Shown: positions 31,823 to 42,267, counted from the first letter of the stretch. The stretch is DNA of 47,388 nucleotides from Deltaproteobacteria bacterium (GCA_018399135.1 JAGYPB010000020.1:1-47388); one strand, 5' to 3'. The notes: generated by a model from the letters alone, not told the origin. Program-made: numbers and translations.

Positions 31823-34213
31823 ATGAAACGTCTGCTAACATACCTTTTTTTCGCTGTTCTCGCTACTCCCGTGCTGGCGGTAGCGGTGGTGCTTGGTGCC
31901 TATTTTTATATTTCGGCAACCTTGCCCCAGGTCGAGTCCCTGGCTGACTATCAGCCGCCGCTCATTACCACCATTTATGCCGACGACGGCACGGTGATTG
32001 CCGAATATTCCCATGAACGGCGCTTTTTGGTGCCCTACGAAAAAATGCCGAAAACCCTGGTCCAGGCCTTTGTGGCTTCCGAAGATGCCGGCTTTTTCAA
32101 GCACCAGGGGATCGATCTTATCTCTATCATGCGCGCCGCCATCAATAATATTAAAGCGGGAGGAATATCCCAGGGGGGCAGCACCATTACCCAGCAGGTT
32201 GCCAAAACCATGCTGCTGACTCCGGAGCGCACCTTTACCCGAAAATTCAAAGAAGCGATTCTGGCCTGGCGCATGGAACAGACCCTGACCAAGGAAGACA
32301 TCCTCTTTATCTACCTGAACCAGATCTACCTCGGCCACCGCTCTTTTGGTGTTGAAGCTGCAGCTCGCAGCTATTTCGATAAAACCGTAGAAGAGCTGAC
32401 TCTGGCCGAGTCGGCTATTCTCGCCGGGCTGCCTCAGGCCCCCAGCCGCTATTCACCCTATCGCCACTATCAGCGCGCCATGGATCGCCAGAAATATGTT
32501 CTCGGACGCATGCTGGAAGAAGGGTTTATCACCCCGACCGAGAAGATTGCCGCTGAAGAGGAAGAGGTCGTTATTACCCCGCGCCTTAACACCCTGCTTG
32601 ACGTAACCGCCTATTTCAACGAGCAGGTACGCCGCTATCTCGAACAACGCTTTGGTGAAAATCTTCTTTATACCGGTGGCCTGCAGGTTGAAACAAGCAT
32701 CAATCTCAAGCTACAGCAGGCGGCGCAGGATGCCGTTAAAAAGAACCTGCGCGCCCACGACAAACGACGTGGATTCCGCCCCATTGAGGTCGTCCTTGAC
32801 GATGCCGCGCAGATTGAATTTTTGACCGCCCAACGTCAGGAATTTGCTGACGGTGGGTTAGAATTTGGTTCAGAAACCCAGGCCGTGGTCATTGGCCGCA
32901 ATGGCGATCAGATTCTCTGCCGCATTGGCGACAACACCGGCATGATCGCCATCAGCGATAGTGACTGGGCCGGCACCATAGAAGTTGTTGATGCCGACAC
33001 CGAACCGGTCGGTAATGCCGATGGCGGACGCCTTACGCGTTTGCCCGTTGGTGCCCTGATTGATGTGCGAATTATTAACGCCGCCAGTGACCCGCTGGTA
33101 CTGGCACTGGAGCAGGAACCACTGGCCCAGGCCGCTCTGGCTGCTATTGATCCGCGAACCGGACAGATCCGCGCCATGGTCGGCGGTTATGACTTCCGCA
33201 AAAGCCAGTTTAATCGCGCTATTCAGGCCCAGCGGTTACCCGGCTCGGCATTCAAACCGCTTATTTATGCCGCCGCCCTTGATCGTGGTTACACTCCGGC
33301 CAGCATCATTCTTGATACTCCCCTGATTTATGAAAACCGGCTTGTTGAAACCGGTGAAGTAGAAGAGTGGAAGCCACGCAACTACGAAGAAAAATTCTAT
33401 GGTCCAACTCGCTTCCGTGACGCCCTGACCTTGTCGCGCAATGTCGTGACGATCAAAATTCTCGAAGATATTGGCGTCAGTTACGCCGCCGACTATGCTC
33501 GCAAACTGGGAATAGAAACGCCTTTGCAGCGCGATCTCTCTATGGCCCTCGGCTCTACCGCCATCACCCCGATGGAAATGCTCACCGCTTATACGGTCTT
33601 CGCCAACGGCGGCATCCTCTCGCCGCCAACCTACATTACACGAATCCGTGACCGTAACGGACGCATCCTCGAATCGATCGATCCGACCGATTTTGCCGGC
33701 GGTATGGCCGCCGATCAACGCCTGATTCGCCAGGCCCCGCGCCGGGTCATCTCACCGGAAACCGCCTACCTGACCACTAACATCATGGAAAGTGTCGTCC
33801 AGCACGGTACCGGACGTCAGGCACGGGTGTTGAATCGGCCGTCAGCGGGAAAAACCGGCACAACAAACGACTTGAAAGACGCCTGGTACGTGGGTTACAT
33901 TCCGCAACTGGCTGCCGTTTCCTGGATAGGCTATGATCAGGAACAACCCCTCGGGCGCAGTGAAACTGGTGGACGCGCCGCCCTGCCGGCATGGATCAGC
34001 TTCATGCAGGAAGCGATCAAGCAATATCCGGTCGAACAGTTTCCGGTTCCAGACACGATTGAATTTTTCCCCATCGATCGGCAGAATGGCCTGCTCGTTG
34101 CTGAAGACTATAAAGACGCCTATTACGAAGCTTTTTCTCCCGGCAGTGCGCCAACGCGCATGAGCAGCGAAGTTGAGTTCAAAGCGCGTGACTTTTTCCG
34201 CCTGGATCTGTAA
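31823..34213 (+). CDS. mrcA: Penicillin-binding protein 1A (bifunctional peptidoglycan synthase)
   Basis: The 796-residue protein has one N-terminal helix (LTYLFFAVLATPVLAVAVVL) and a glycosyltransferase domain with FVASEDAGFFKHQGIDL, GGSTITQQVAKTMLLTPERT and IYLNQIYLGHRSFGVEAAAR. A transpeptidase domain follows with SAFK (Ser475), SRN and GKTGTTND. It also has the PBP1A insert (ODD-like) between the two. ATG 31823 starts MKRLLTY; the frame is open upstream but the preceding sequence looks leader-like. There is no strong ribosome binding site. It builds and cross-links the cell wall during elongation. A terminator-like hairpin follows at 34251. Confidence 0.95.
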   Translation: MKRLLTYLFFAVLATPVLAVAVVLGAYFYISATLPQVESLADYQPPLITTIYADDGTVIAEYSHERRFLVPYEKMPKTLVQAFVASEDAGFFKHQGIDLISIMRAAINNIKAGGISQGGSTITQQVAKTMLLTPERTFTRKFKEAILAWRMEQTLTKEDILFIYLNQIYLGHRSFGVEAAARSYFDKTVEELTLAESAILAGLPQAPSRYSPYRHYQRAMDRQKYVLGRMLEEGFITPTEKIAAEEEEVVITPRLNTLLDVTAYFNEQVRRYLEQRFGENLLYTGGLQVETSINLKLQQAAQDAVKKNLRAHDKRRGFRPIEVVLDDAAQIEFLTAQRQEFADGGLEFGSETQAVVIGRNGDQILCRIGDNTGMIAISDSDWAGTIEVVDADTEPVGNADGGRLTRLPVGALIDVRIINAASDPLVLALEQEPLAQAALAAIDPRTGQIRAMVGGYDFRKSQFNRAIQAQRLPGSAFKPLIYAAALDRGYTPASIILDTPLIYENRLVETGEVEEWKPRNYEEKFYGPTRFRDALTLSRNVVTIKILEDIGVSYAADYARKLGIETPLQRDLSMALGSTAITPMEMLTAYTVFANGGILSPPTYITRIRDRNGRILESIDPTDFAGGMAADQRLIRQAPRRVISPETAYLTTNIMESVVQHGTGRQARVLNRPSAGKTGTTNDLKDAWYVGYIPQLAAVSWIGYDQEQPLGRSETGGRAALPAWISFMQEAIKQYPVEQFPVPDTIEFFPIDRQNGLLVAEDYKDAYYEAFSPGSAPTRMSSEVEFKARDFFRLDL

Positions 34214-34250
34214 GCACCTGTCTTCAGTAGCGATATAAGCCGCTCTTCAG

Positions 34251-34284
34251 ACCGCTCCTGCGCTATTGCCGGTGAGCGGTTTTG
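34251..34284 (+). terminator. Possible terminator after mrcA
   Basis: ACCGCTC (34251-34257) pairs with GAGCGGT (34274-34280), then TTTTG. Loop of 16 bases, so moderate strength. Confidence 0.5.
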
Positions 34285-34347
34285 TGCTATAAAGCGACAG
34301 CTTATACAATAACAACTGATCTTTAATGATTCTCAAGGAGAAAAGGG

Positions 34348-34833
34348 ATGCCAAGTTTCGATATTGTCTCCAAGGTTGATATGCAGGAGGTTGACAACGC
34401 TGTCAACCAGGCCATCAAGGAAATCACCCAGCGCTATGACTTCAAAGGAACTGTCAATGAACTGGAACTGGAAAAGGATTCCCTGAAAATTCTTGCCGCA
34501 GATGAATACAAACTTGAAGCGATCAAGGATATCCTCATTGGCAAGCTGGTACGCCGCGGTCTATCCCCCAAGTGTTTCGACTACGGCAAGGTCGAGCCGG
34601 CATCAGCAGGTGCGGTGCGGGTACGAGTCGCCATTGTCCAGGGAATCAGCAAGGAAAAGGGCAAGGAAGTTGTCAAACTGATCAAGGATACCAAGCTCAA
34701 GGTTCAGGTGCAGATTATGGAGGATCAGGTGCGCATCACCGGGAAAAAAATTGATGATCTGCAGGAGGTGATGCAGTTCCTCAAGGGGCAGGACTTAGGC
34801 ATTGAACTGCAATTTGAGAATATGCGTTCCTAA
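34348..34833 (+). CDS. yajQ: YajQ family nucleotide-binding protein
   Basis: The 161-residue protein is the UPF0234/YajQ family: [20 protein letters not shown] start, [22 protein letters not shown] and the final [20 protein letters not shown] with ELQFENMRS. Two RRM-like domains are expected. Homologues bind nucleotides and in Xanthomonas c-di-GMP; a GGDEF enzyme lies elsewhere in the window, but a direct link is inference. CAAGGAG before ATG 34348 is a strong ribosome binding site. Confidence 0.95.
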   Translation: MPSFDIVSKVDMQEVDNAVNQAIKEITQRYDFKGTVNELELEKDSLKILAADEYKLEAIKDILIGKLVRRGLSPKCFDYGKVEPASAGAVRVRVAIVQGISKEKGKEVVKLIKDTKLKVQVQIMEDQVRITGKKIDDLQEVMQFLKGQDLGIELQFENMRS

Positions 34834-34895
34834 CTCTTTATATTCCTGTCAATCGCTGTTGGTTCTGTTTTAACCCTCTGCACGTGGAAATCTGC

Positions 34896-36263
34896 ATGCC
34901 CGTAAACACACTCAATGTCAGTCTGGTCAGCCTTGGTTGCCCGAAAAATCTTGTTGATGCCGAGGTCATGCTCGGCCACCTGCCCACCGACCGCTATCAG
35001 ATTGTCGTCAAAGAGGATCAGGCCGACATCATCATTGTCAACACCTGTGCCTTTATCAACGATGCCAAAGAGGAATCGGTAGACACCATCCTCGAGGTTG
35101 CCGAATACAAACATCGTGGCCGCTGCCAATTATTGATCGTCGCCGGCTGCCTGCCACAACGTTATCAGGAGCAACTGCAGGAGCAATTGCCCGAAGTCGA
35201 TCTGTTCATCGGCACCTCGGAAGGGGCACGGATTGTCGAATTGATTGAAAAGCAGTTGCAATTATCATCACCAAGCCGGGAAATCGGCATCCCGGATTTT
35301 CTCTACGACCACACCACCCCACGGGTCAATTCCTCACCGGTCTACAGCACCTACGTCAAAATCGCCGAAGGCTGTTCCAACCGTTGCTCTTACTGTGTGA
35401 TTCCGCAGTTACGCGGAGACTTACGCTCACGCAGTATCGAGTCGGTGATCGCCGAGGTGCGTTCACTGGTGGCGAACGGCGTGACCGAAGTAAATCTGAT
35501 CGCCCAGGATATCACCGCCTTCGGCCACGACCGCAGCGACGGGGCTACCTTGACGGGACTGTTGCGCGAACTGGTCAAGATCGACGAGCTGATCTGGCTG
35601 CGCCTGCTCTACGCCTACCCGGAAGGGATCAGCGACGAACTGCTGGATCTGATCGCCCACGAGAATAAAATCTGTAATTACCTGGATCTGCCCCTGCAAC
35701 ACATCGATGATATCATCCTGACGCAGATGAATCGCCGCCTCGGAGAAAAGGGAACACGCGACCTGCTGGAACGTATGCGCCAGCGGATTCCTGACCTGAC
35801 CCTGCGTACAACCTTCATTGTTGGTTTTCCCGGCGAGACGCGCGAGCAGTTTGACAAACTGCTACAGTTTGTCGGCGAAGGGCACTTCGAGCGCGTCGGC
35901 GTTTTCCGCTATTCGCGTGAAGAGGGAACCAGTGCTGCGCAACTCCCCGATCAGGTGCCGGCAGCAACGAAAACCTCGCGCTTCAAGCGCCTGATGAAAG
36001 CCCAGGCGCGGGTATCCTTTCAGAAAAATCGCGCCCTGATTGGTCAAGTTGAAGAGGTACTGATTGAAGGTTACAGTGATGAAACCGACCTGTTATTAAA
36101 AGGACGCAGCCGCCGCCAGGCTCCCGACATTGATGGCCACTGTCTGATTACTGCCGGTCAGGCGAATGTCGGTGATTATGTACGGTTGCGCATCACCGAC
36201 TCTTCCGATTACGATCTGATTGGTGAGATCTGTGACGATCAGGAAGATTGCCAGGACAGTTGA
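34896..36263 (+). CDS. rimO: Ribosomal protein S12 methylthiotransferase RimO
   Basis: The 455-residue radical SAM enzyme has the N-terminal UPF0004 domain with [20 protein letters not shown] and [16 protein letters not shown], the radical SAM Cys triad in [19 protein letters not shown] (CxxxCxxC), and a C-terminal TRAM domain. [10 protein letters not shown] and the short triad context fit RimO rather than MiaB. It adds a methylthio group to Asp89 of S12. ATG 34896 is preceded by GGAAA; GTG 34884 is an alternative. Confidence 0.93.
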   Translation: MPVNTLNVSLVSLGCPKNLVDAEVMLGHLPTDRYQIVVKEDQADIIIVNTCAFINDAKEESVDTILEVAEYKHRGRCQLLIVAGCLPQRYQEQLQEQLPEVDLFIGTSEGARIVELIEKQLQLSSPSREIGIPDFLYDHTTPRVNSSPVYSTYVKIAEGCSNRCSYCVIPQLRGDLRSRSIESVIAEVRSLVANGVTEVNLIAQDITAFGHDRSDGATLTGLLRELVKIDELIWLRLLYAYPEGISDELLDLIAHENKICNYLDLPLQHIDDIILTQMNRRLGEKGTRDLLERMRQRIPDLTLRTTFIVGFPGETREQFDKLLQFVGEGHFERVGVFRYSREEGTSAAQLPDQVPAATKTSRFKRLMKAQARVSFQKNRALIGQVEEVLIEGYSDETDLLLKGRSRRQAPDIDGHCLITAGQANVGDYVRLRITDSSDYDLIGEICDDQEDCQDS

Positions 36264-36326
36264 TGTCACTTCGGCGAATCTGGTTCGTCTGGTGGCAGAT
36301 TCGGTTTATAACCCAAGGAGAAACCC

Positions 36327-37322
36327 ATGAAAGCTATCCTCCCCGTTGCCGGCAAAGGCACACGCCTGCGCCCGCATACTCATACTAAAGCCAAATCATT
36401 GGTCAAAGTCGCCGGCAAAACTGTTCTTGAACATATCGTCGAACGCCTCAAGGTTCTGGATATCGATGAATATATCTTTATCACCGATGAAAATGGCGCC
36501 CAGGTTGAAGCATTTATGGCTGAACACTTCCCCGATCTGCGCTGCAGCTACCATGTGCAGCAGCAGCGCCTCGGACCGGCTCATGCTGTTGCTCTGGCGG
36601 CTCCCTCGGTGAAGTCGGGCGATGATCTGCTGGTAGTTTTTAACGACACTATCTTTGTTACCGACCTGACCCGGATCGATCATCTTTGTGCTGATGGCGA
36701 TGGCCTCATCTATTCCCGCGAGGTCGAAGATTATCAGCGCTTCGGGGTCAACGTCATGAATGGTGACTATATCATTGACATGGTAGAAAAACCGGACACC
36801 CCGGTCTCAAGGCTGGCCCAGGTCGGCCTCTATTATCTCAAGGATGGAGCCGGTTTTCTTGCCGCCATCGAGGCCACCATCGCTGCCGGTGATACGGTCA
36901 AAGGGGAATATTATCTGCCCGCTGTTTTCATGCGCATGATTGCTGAAGGGAAAAAATTCAAGGCACCACAGATCGATGCCTGGCTTGACTGCGGTAAGCC
37001 CGAAACCCTGCTTGAAACCAACCGCTATCTCCTCAAAGGGCGTCACCACATCCATGGTGATGTAGAAGATTGTGTGCTGATCGAGCCGGTTCATGTTGAA
37101 CGGGGCGCGCGCATCCGTCATTCAATCATCGGACCCAATGTCTCCGTGGCTGCCGGTTGCGATATCACCGCCAGCACCATCAGCGATTCGATCATCAATG
37201 CCGATTGCAAGGTCAGCCATATGAACCTGGATCAATCGCTGTTGGGTGACTTTGTTACCCTGGTCGGTGCCCCGCGTCGCATGAATATCGGCGACCATTC
37301 CCTGATCGTCATGGATCATTAG
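36327..37322 (+). CDS. Sugar-phosphate nucleotidyltransferase (RmlA/GlmU-like)
   Basis: The 331-residue protein has the nucleotidyltransferase signature AILPVAGKGTRLRPHTHTKA with the catalytic loop GKGTRLRP, then LGPAHAVALAAPSV, DYQRFGVNVMNGDYI and EYYLPAVFMRMI. A C-terminal left-handed beta-helix-like region (VHVERGARIRHSIIGPNVSV, ITASTISDSIINADC) suggests a hexapeptide domain. It makes an NDP-sugar; glucose-1-phosphate thymidylyltransferase-type is likely but the sugar is unknown. AAGGAG precedes ATG 36327. It is followed at once by the DUF445 gene. Confidence 0.9.
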   Translation: MKAILPVAGKGTRLRPHTHTKAKSLVKVAGKTVLEHIVERLKVLDIDEYIFITDENGAQVEAFMAEHFPDLRCSYHVQQQRLGPAHAVALAAPSVKSGDDLLVVFNDTIFVTDLTRIDHLCADGDGLIYSREVEDYQRFGVNVMNGDYIIDMVEKPDTPVSRLAQVGLYYLKDGAGFLAAIEATIAAGDTVKGEYYLPAVFMRMIAEGKKFKAPQIDAWLDCGKPETLLETNRYLLKGRHHIHGDVEDCVLIEPVHVERGARIRHSIIGPNVSVAAGCDITASTISDSIINADCKVSHMNLDQSLLGDFVTLVGAPRRMNIGDHSLIVMDH

Positions 37323-37343
37323 CAAACAGTGTCATCACCCACC

Positions 37344-38945
37344 ATGGAACTGACATCTTATCTGCCTTATCTGATACCGCCACTGCTTGGGGCGCTAATC
37401 GGCTATGTCACCAATTACATCGCCATCCGTATGCTCTTTCGTCCTTTACGGGCCTGGCGGCTGATCGGGTTGCGGGTTCCCCTGACACCCGGCATTATCC
37501 CGGCCAAACGCGGTGAATTGGCCCGTCGCATGGGGGAAATGGTCGGGGATCACCTGTTAACTGCAGATGACGTCGGACGAGCATTAGGCAAGGAATCGAT
37601 TCAGCTGGAACTGCGCATGACGGTAACGCAGAAGCTCAGCAAAATCCTTGACCGCCCCAACGGCTCCCTGGCAAGCATGATACCGGAACATTTTCGGGCG
37701 CGCTTCGATGAAATTGTCCTGTTGAGCCAGAGCAAGTTTGCTGTTTTACTATCAAAATACTTCGCCAGTGACCAGTTTGCCGAGCAGCTGCGCAACTTTT
37801 TACGCGAGCAGGGGGACCAATGGCTTGAGCGCGACCTTGACAGCCTGCTGACGCCGGAGCGTAACCACGCCTGGCAGGCCCACCTCGACACCCGTTACAC
37901 CCGTTTTTTCCAGTCACCGGCGACCTCAGCCCTGGTTGGTGGTGCTGTTGATCGCAAGGTTGAGCAACTACTGAGCAGCAAGCGCCCACTGCGGGAGCAC
38001 CTGCCGGCCGAGTTGGTCGAGGTGCTACTCGACCAGCTCGAAAAAGAATTGCCACCGCTCATTGAAAAATTTGGCGAGATGTTTCAGGATCCGGTCTTTC
38101 GCGCCCAACTGGTAAAAAAAGGGAAGAAGGGGATTGATGGTTTCCTTGATTCTTTAGGAGGACTGGCCGGACTGCTCAGCGGTTTTATCGACCTGAAAAA
38201 ACTCTATACCAAGATCCCCGAATTTCTCGACCGTGCCGGTGATGAAATCGCGACCTGGTTGCAACAGCCACGCACCCGTGAGCAGATGGCAACCTTGTTG
38301 CGTCAACGCCTCGACCAGCTGCTCGATCGTCCAGTAGCTAGCTTTACCGACAATATCTCCCCCAAAAAAATCACCGGGGGTCAGGCGTTTATCCGCGAAC
38401 AGGTACTGAGCCGTCTGCAGTCTCGCGCTACCATTGATACGGCCCTGGTCTTGACCGAAAGTGCGGTTGATCGCATTAAAGATCGCCCCTTTAACCAACT
38501 GCTGTCATCGCTGCTGCCGGATGACGGGATCAATCATGGAGTCAATCGGATTGCCGACAATCTCCTGGAAACACTGCGCTCAGAACAGGTACAGCAGGTG
38601 CTGAAGCGACTGATCAGTGAGCAGACACAGGTATGGGTTTACCAGAAGCCTTTAGGTATAATTTCTGAACGTTTTCCTGAGGATCTACGCCGTGAAATCG
38701 ACATCTCTGTCTGCCGGCTAGTTGAGGATATGCTTAAACAGGAAGCACCACGTCTGGTCGAAACCCTCAACGTCCGCCGCATGGTCGAAGACAAGGTCAA
38801 TCGCCTCGATCTGCTCCAGGTTGAGGATTTGCTCATGGGGGTGATGAAGGAACAGTTCAAGTACATCAACTTGTTCGGAGCCTTTCTGGGATTTTTGATC
38901 GGCTGCATCAATCTGATCGCTCTGTTGATGATGCAGGGTCACTAA
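37344..38945 (+). CDS. DUF445 family membrane protein
   Basis: The 533-residue protein has helices at both ends: [20 protein letters not shown] with [15 protein letters not shown], and [20 protein letters not shown] at the C-terminus. Between them lies a long charged, mainly helical region. [15 protein letters not shown] is the DUF445 signature. The family's function is unknown; in some bacteria it is linked to envelope. Start ATG 37344 or GTG 37329 cannot be separated; neither has a good ribosome binding site, and the gene begins only seven bases after the nucleotidyltransferase stop, so coupling is likely. Confidence 0.87.
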   Translation: MELTSYLPYLIPPLLGALIGYVTNYIAIRMLFRPLRAWRLIGLRVPLTPGIIPAKRGELARRMGEMVGDHLLTADDVGRALGKESIQLELRMTVTQKLSKILDRPNGSLASMIPEHFRARFDEIVLLSQSKFAVLLSKYFASDQFAEQLRNFLREQGDQWLERDLDSLLTPERNHAWQAHLDTRYTRFFQSPATSALVGGAVDRKVEQLLSSKRPLREHLPAELVEVLLDQLEKELPPLIEKFGEMFQDPVFRAQLVKKGKKGIDGFLDSLGGLAGLLSGFIDLKKLYTKIPEFLDRAGDEIATWLQQPRTREQMATLLRQRLDQLLDRPVASFTDNISPKKITGGQAFIREQVLSRLQSRATIDTALVLTESAVDRIKDRPFNQLLSSLLPDDGINHGVNRIADNLLETLRSEQVQQVLKRLISEQTQVWVYQKPLGIISERFPEDLRREIDISVCRLVEDMLKQEAPRLVETLNVRRMVEDKVNRLDLLQVEDLLMGVMKEQFKYINLFGAFLGFLIGCINLIALLMMQGH

Positions 38946-39003
38946 CCGGAGTGAAGCAAAAATCCAGCATCAATGTCCAGTTATTTTTGAAACAGGAGAA
39001 ATC

Positions 39004-39462
39004 ATGAACAAGGCTACTTTTGCTGCCGGATGTTTCTGGGGTGTAGAAGAGAAATTCCGCGTTCTGGATGGTGTCATCAGCACCGCCGTCGGTTACATGG
39101 GAGGGCACGTCGAACAGCCCACCTATCAACTGGTCTGCAGTGGCGAAACCGGTCACGCCGAGGTCGTTGATCTGGAGTATGATCCGACACGAATCAGCTA
39201 TCAGCAACTGCTCGAGCGCTTGTTCACCCTCCACAACCCCACCAGCCTGAATCGCCAGGGGTGGGATATCGGTAGTCAATATCGCTCTGCCATCTTCTAT
39301 TACAATGAAGAGCAATGCCGGCTCGCCACGCAAATGGTTGTGGAGGTTGACGCATCCAGGCGCTATGATGATCCAGTCGTCACCGAAATTGTCCCGGCGA
39401 TGACCTTCTGGCGCGCGGAGGAATATCATCAGCAGTACATCCTGAAACAACAAAAACACTGA
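39004..39462 (+). CDS. msrA: Peptide methionine sulfoxide reductase MsrA
   Basis: The 152-residue enzyme reduces methionine-S-sulfoxide. Active-site GCFWG is at residues 9-13 (Cys10), followed by [32 protein letters not shown], and [13 protein letters not shown]. Cys is kept here, whereas some relatives use selenocysteine. AGGAG lies before ATG 39004. The length is short, as in the compact MsrA class without a long C-terminus. Confidence 0.95.
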   Translation: MNKATFAAGCFWGVEEKFRVLDGVISTAVGYMGGHVEQPTYQLVCSGETGHAEVVDLEYDPTRISYQQLLERLFTLHNPTSLNRQGWDIGSQYRSAIFYYNEEQCRLATQMVVEVDASRRYDDPVVTEIVPAMTFWRAEEYHQQYILKQQKH

Positions 39463-39542
39463 TATAAAAGAGGTTAAAGATTACTTCTTCATCTTTTAGA
39501 TTAAATAAAAAAGTAACTGACCTGCTTCAAATCAGCGCCTTT

Positions 39543-40283
39543 GTGCTGGTGGTTATGGGGAGCTGTTATCTGCTGCTGAATGGTGCAGAAAACCTCGGCT
39601 ACAACTGGCAGTGGCAACGGGTGACACGCTATTTGATCGAACCCGCACCCGATGGCTGGCGTTTTGGACTGCTGTTTCAAGGATTGTGGGTGACCTTTGA
39701 AATTGTCGCGATCAGTCTGGGATTGTCGTTAGTTATCGGCCTGCTTGTTGCGCTGATGCGCCTGTCAAACAGTCCGATGGCAACCGGTATTGCCAGGGTG
39801 TATCTGGAATTGATTCGTAACACCCCGCTGCTGATCCAGATTTTTGTCATCTATTTCGTTTTTGCTCCGATTTTTGATATGGGGCGTTTTGCTGCTGCCG
39901 TTCTGGCTTTAAGCCTTTTTGAGGGGGCCTATACGTCAGAAATTATCCGTGCCGGGATCCTTGCCATTCCATCCGGACAGTGGGAAGCGAGCTCCTCTCT
40001 GGGGATGAACAAAGCCCAGAGCTATCGATACATTGTCCTTCCCCAGGCCCTGCGTCAGATGATCCCCCCCCTGACCAGTCAGGGCATCTCCCTGATTAAA
40101 GATTCAGCCCTGGTATCGACCATTGCTATTTATGACCTGACCATGCGTGGCCAGCAGATCATCGCTGATACCTTTTTGACCTTTGAGATCTGGTTTATTG
40201 TCGCCGCCATTTATCTTAGTGTTACCCTGATGTTGACAGTTCTGGTAAGATATCTCGAACATCAATTTTTCCCTTCCCGCTGA
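39543..40283 (+). CDS. Polar amino acid ABC transporter permease (HisM/GlnP family), first
   Basis: The 246-residue inner membrane protein has a HisMQ-type permease domain (LFQGLWVTFEIVAISLGLSL, LELIRNTPLLIQIFVIYFVF and EAA loop EASSSLGMNKAQSYRYIVLP). The start is unclear. GTG 39543 lacks a ribosome binding site and cuts into the first helix. The same frame opens upstream to 39480, where ATT follows AGAGG by six bases and would add ITSSSFRLNKKVTDLLQISA. No ATG, GTG or TTG lies there. It is paired with the binding protein and second permease downstream; no ATPase gene is present. Confidence 0.87.
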   Translation: MLVVMGSCYLLLNGAENLGYNWQWQRVTRYLIEPAPDGWRFGLLFQGLWVTFEIVAISLGLSLVIGLLVALMRLSNSPMATGIARVYLELIRNTPLLIQIFVIYFVFAPIFDMGRFAAAVLALSLFEGAYTSEIIRAGILAIPSGQWEASSSLGMNKAQSYRYIVLPQALRQMIPPLTSQGISLIKDSALVSTIAIYDLTMRGQQIIADTFLTFEIWFIVAAIYLSVTLMLTVLVRYLEHQFFPSR

Positions 40284-40308
40284 CCTCTGGTTTTGCAAGG
40301 AGTAAACA

Positions 40309-41130
40309 ATGAAGATTCGATTGATCCTGTTTGTATCACTGATGCTATTGTGTGCTTCCCCGTTATGGGCCAACATGGCCCGTCAGCAATTAATTCAGGA
40401 AAGCACCCTCGAACAAGTGATCAAAAATAACCGTTTACGCGTCGGCTTTTCCACCTTTGTCCCCTGGGCCATGAAGGATAAAACCGGCGGTTTTACCGGT
40501 TTCGAAATCGAGGTGGCCAGACAACTGGCGCAGGACATGGAGGTGGAACTGGAATTGGTGCCCACCCGCTGGTCGGGAATTATTCCGGCCCTGTTGACCG
40601 GCAAATTCGATATCATCATTGGCGGCATGGGGATTACCCCGGCACGTAACCTCAAGGTCAACTTCAGCGACCCCTATGAATATTCCGGCATGTCAATCCT
40701 TGCCAACCAACGGCAGGGGGGGAAGCGCAACAGTATTGAAGACTTTAATTCGCCGGACATTGAGATCGTCGCCCGCATCGGCACCACCGCAGCTGCCGCG
40801 GCCGTACGCTATCTGCCCCAGGCTAAACTGCGCCTCTTTGACGATGAAGGGCAAGCGTTGCAGGAGCTTCTTAACAACCGTGCCGCCGCCATGGTCGCTT
40901 CGCAACCGTTCCCGGAGTTTCAAGCCTTGCGTTACCCGGAACGACTTTATCTTCCTCTGGCGGGAAAAACCTTTACCCGCGAACCTATCGGTTTTGCGAT
41001 ACGCAAAGGAGATCCTGATTTTCTTAACTTTCTCAACAACTGGATCCGCCTGCGCTTTGCCGATGGCTGGCTGGAGGAACGCTATAATTACTGGTTTACT
41101 ACCGAAGACTGGCGCGATCAGATCGAGTAG
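40309..41130 (+). CDS. Amino acid ABC transporter substrate-binding protein
   Basis: The 273-residue protein has a signal peptide (LILFVSLMLLCASPLWA) and a type-II periplasmic binding fold of the SBP_bac_3 family: LRVGFSTFVPWAMKDKTGGF, GFEIEVARQLAQDM, ALLTGKFDIIIGGMGITPAR and FSDPYEYSGMSI. These signatures match binding proteins for polar amino acids such as glutamine, arginine or cystine. It lies between the two permease genes, 25 bases after the first. The ligand is not visible. Confidence 0.92.
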   Translation: MKIRLILFVSLMLLCASPLWANMARQQLIQESTLEQVIKNNRLRVGFSTFVPWAMKDKTGGFTGFEIEVARQLAQDMEVELELVPTRWSGIIPALLTGKFDIIIGGMGITPARNLKVNFSDPYEYSGMSILANQRQGGKRNSIEDFNSPDIEIVARIGTTAAAAAVRYLPQAKLRLFDDEGQALQELLNNRAAAMVASQPFPEFQALRYPERLYLPLAGKTFTREPIGFAIRKGDPDFLNFLNNWIRLRFADGWLEERYNYWFTTEDWRDQIE

Positions 41131-41183
41131 GTCGCTGATCACCTTGACTTGAGTAACAAACACCTTGTTGACAGGAGGCCTTT

Positions 41184-42065
41184 TTGCGACGTTCCCTGCG
41201 CTGGGGATGGCTGGATACTTTGCTGCTGCTGGCTCTAATGAGCCTGATCGTCTATTTAGGCTACCGGGTCAGTGTTGGTCTCGAGTATCGCTGGAATTGG
41301 CAGGTCATTCCGCAGTATCTGCTGCGCCGTGATGGCGATGGCGGGTGGGTTCCTAATATGCTCCTGCTTGGATTGCTGACAACCATCCGCCTGAGTTTTT
41401 GGAGCCTTTTACTGGCCCTGCCGTTTGGGGTTATGGCCGGCCTGTTGCGTATCAGCCCACACCTGTTCAACCGTCTGTTGGGGGGCACCTACGTCACCCT
41501 GTTGCGCAATTTGCCCCCACTGGTCCTGATATTTATTTTCTTTTTTTTCATCAGTGACCAGATTCTGCCGCAACTGAACATCGGTGCGCGTTTATATGCC
41601 GCTCCCGACTGGGTACAAACTCTGGTGCCGGTGCTGATTGCTCCCATCGACCAGCTTGAAACCTTTGTCGCGGCCACTTTTACCCTGGCTCTGTTCGAGG
41701 GTGCCTATGTAGCGGAAATCGTTCGCGCCGGGATTAACAGCATCGAAGAGGGTCAGTGGGAGGCCGCCCGCGCTCTGGGGATGCGCCATTGGCAAATTCT
41801 GCGCAGGGTGATCCTGCCCCAGGCGCTACAACGGATGATCCCGCCATTGACCGGGCAAGCGATTTCGACCATCAAAGACTCAGCAATCGTTGCGGTTATT
41901 TCGGTTCAGGAGCTGACCTTCCAGGGACTGGAGCTGATGGCATCTACCTATTTAACCTTTGAGGTGTGGTTGACCGTGACCGCCCTCTATTTTCTGTTAA
42001 CCTATGGGTGTTCAACTCTGGCAGGGCGATTAGAGTTGCACATGCGCCGCGCTTACCAGTATTGA
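41184..42065 (+). CDS. Polar amino acid ABC transporter permease, second
   Basis: The 293-residue inner membrane protein is of the HisMQ family, with about five or six helices and the EAA loop EAARALGMRHWQILRRVILP, then LTGQAISTIKDSAIVAVISV. TTG 41184 is the start, with AGGAGG five bases upstream. Its TGA (42063-42065) is supplied by the end of a family B repeat. With the first permease it should form a heterodimer; an ATP-binding protein must come from elsewhere. Confidence 0.9.
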   Translation: MRRSLRWGWLDTLLLLALMSLIVYLGYRVSVGLEYRWNWQVIPQYLLRRDGDGGWVPNMLLLGLLTTIRLSFWSLLLALPFGVMAGLLRISPHLFNRLLGGTYVTLLRNLPPLVLIFIFFFFISDQILPQLNIGARLYAAPDWVQTLVPVLIAPIDQLETFVAATFTLALFEGAYVAEIVRAGINSIEEGQWEAARALGMRHWQILRRVILPQALQRMIPPLTGQAISTIKDSAIVAVISVQELTFQGLELMASTYLTFEVWLTVTALYFLLTYGCSTLAGRLELHMRRAYQY

Positions 42066-42160
42066 TGGCGTCGCAAGAACTCACCGACGGCTGCGCCTTT
42101 TTATGAACAGTCGCGATGATTTCACCGCTTCGACGTACGTAAAAGTACGGCTTATTACTC
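42061..42160 (-). repeat. Dispersed repeat, family B (inverted copy)
   Basis: Read on the minus strand it has TTTTACGTACGTCGAAGC and ends GTTCTTGCGACGCCATCAAT, matching 48-127 at both ends, with about 18 more bases in the middle. CGTAC/GTACG can fold near the start. Its end supplies the stop codon of the second permease gene. The remaining bases to 42267 (about 100) hold no gene. Confidence 0.6.
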
Positions 42161-42267
42161 AATCATCGCATGCCCTGCCTTTGGTACTTTTTGCTTAGCC
42201 ATCCAACCTGATTTTTTGAAAGCAGCAGAATTAAGGTTATTTCAGCAGACTTGAAAAAGGGGAAACA

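Noticed and set aside
39004..39462. MsrA as a selenoprotein
   Set aside because: The active-site codon is Cys (GCFWG), not TGA.
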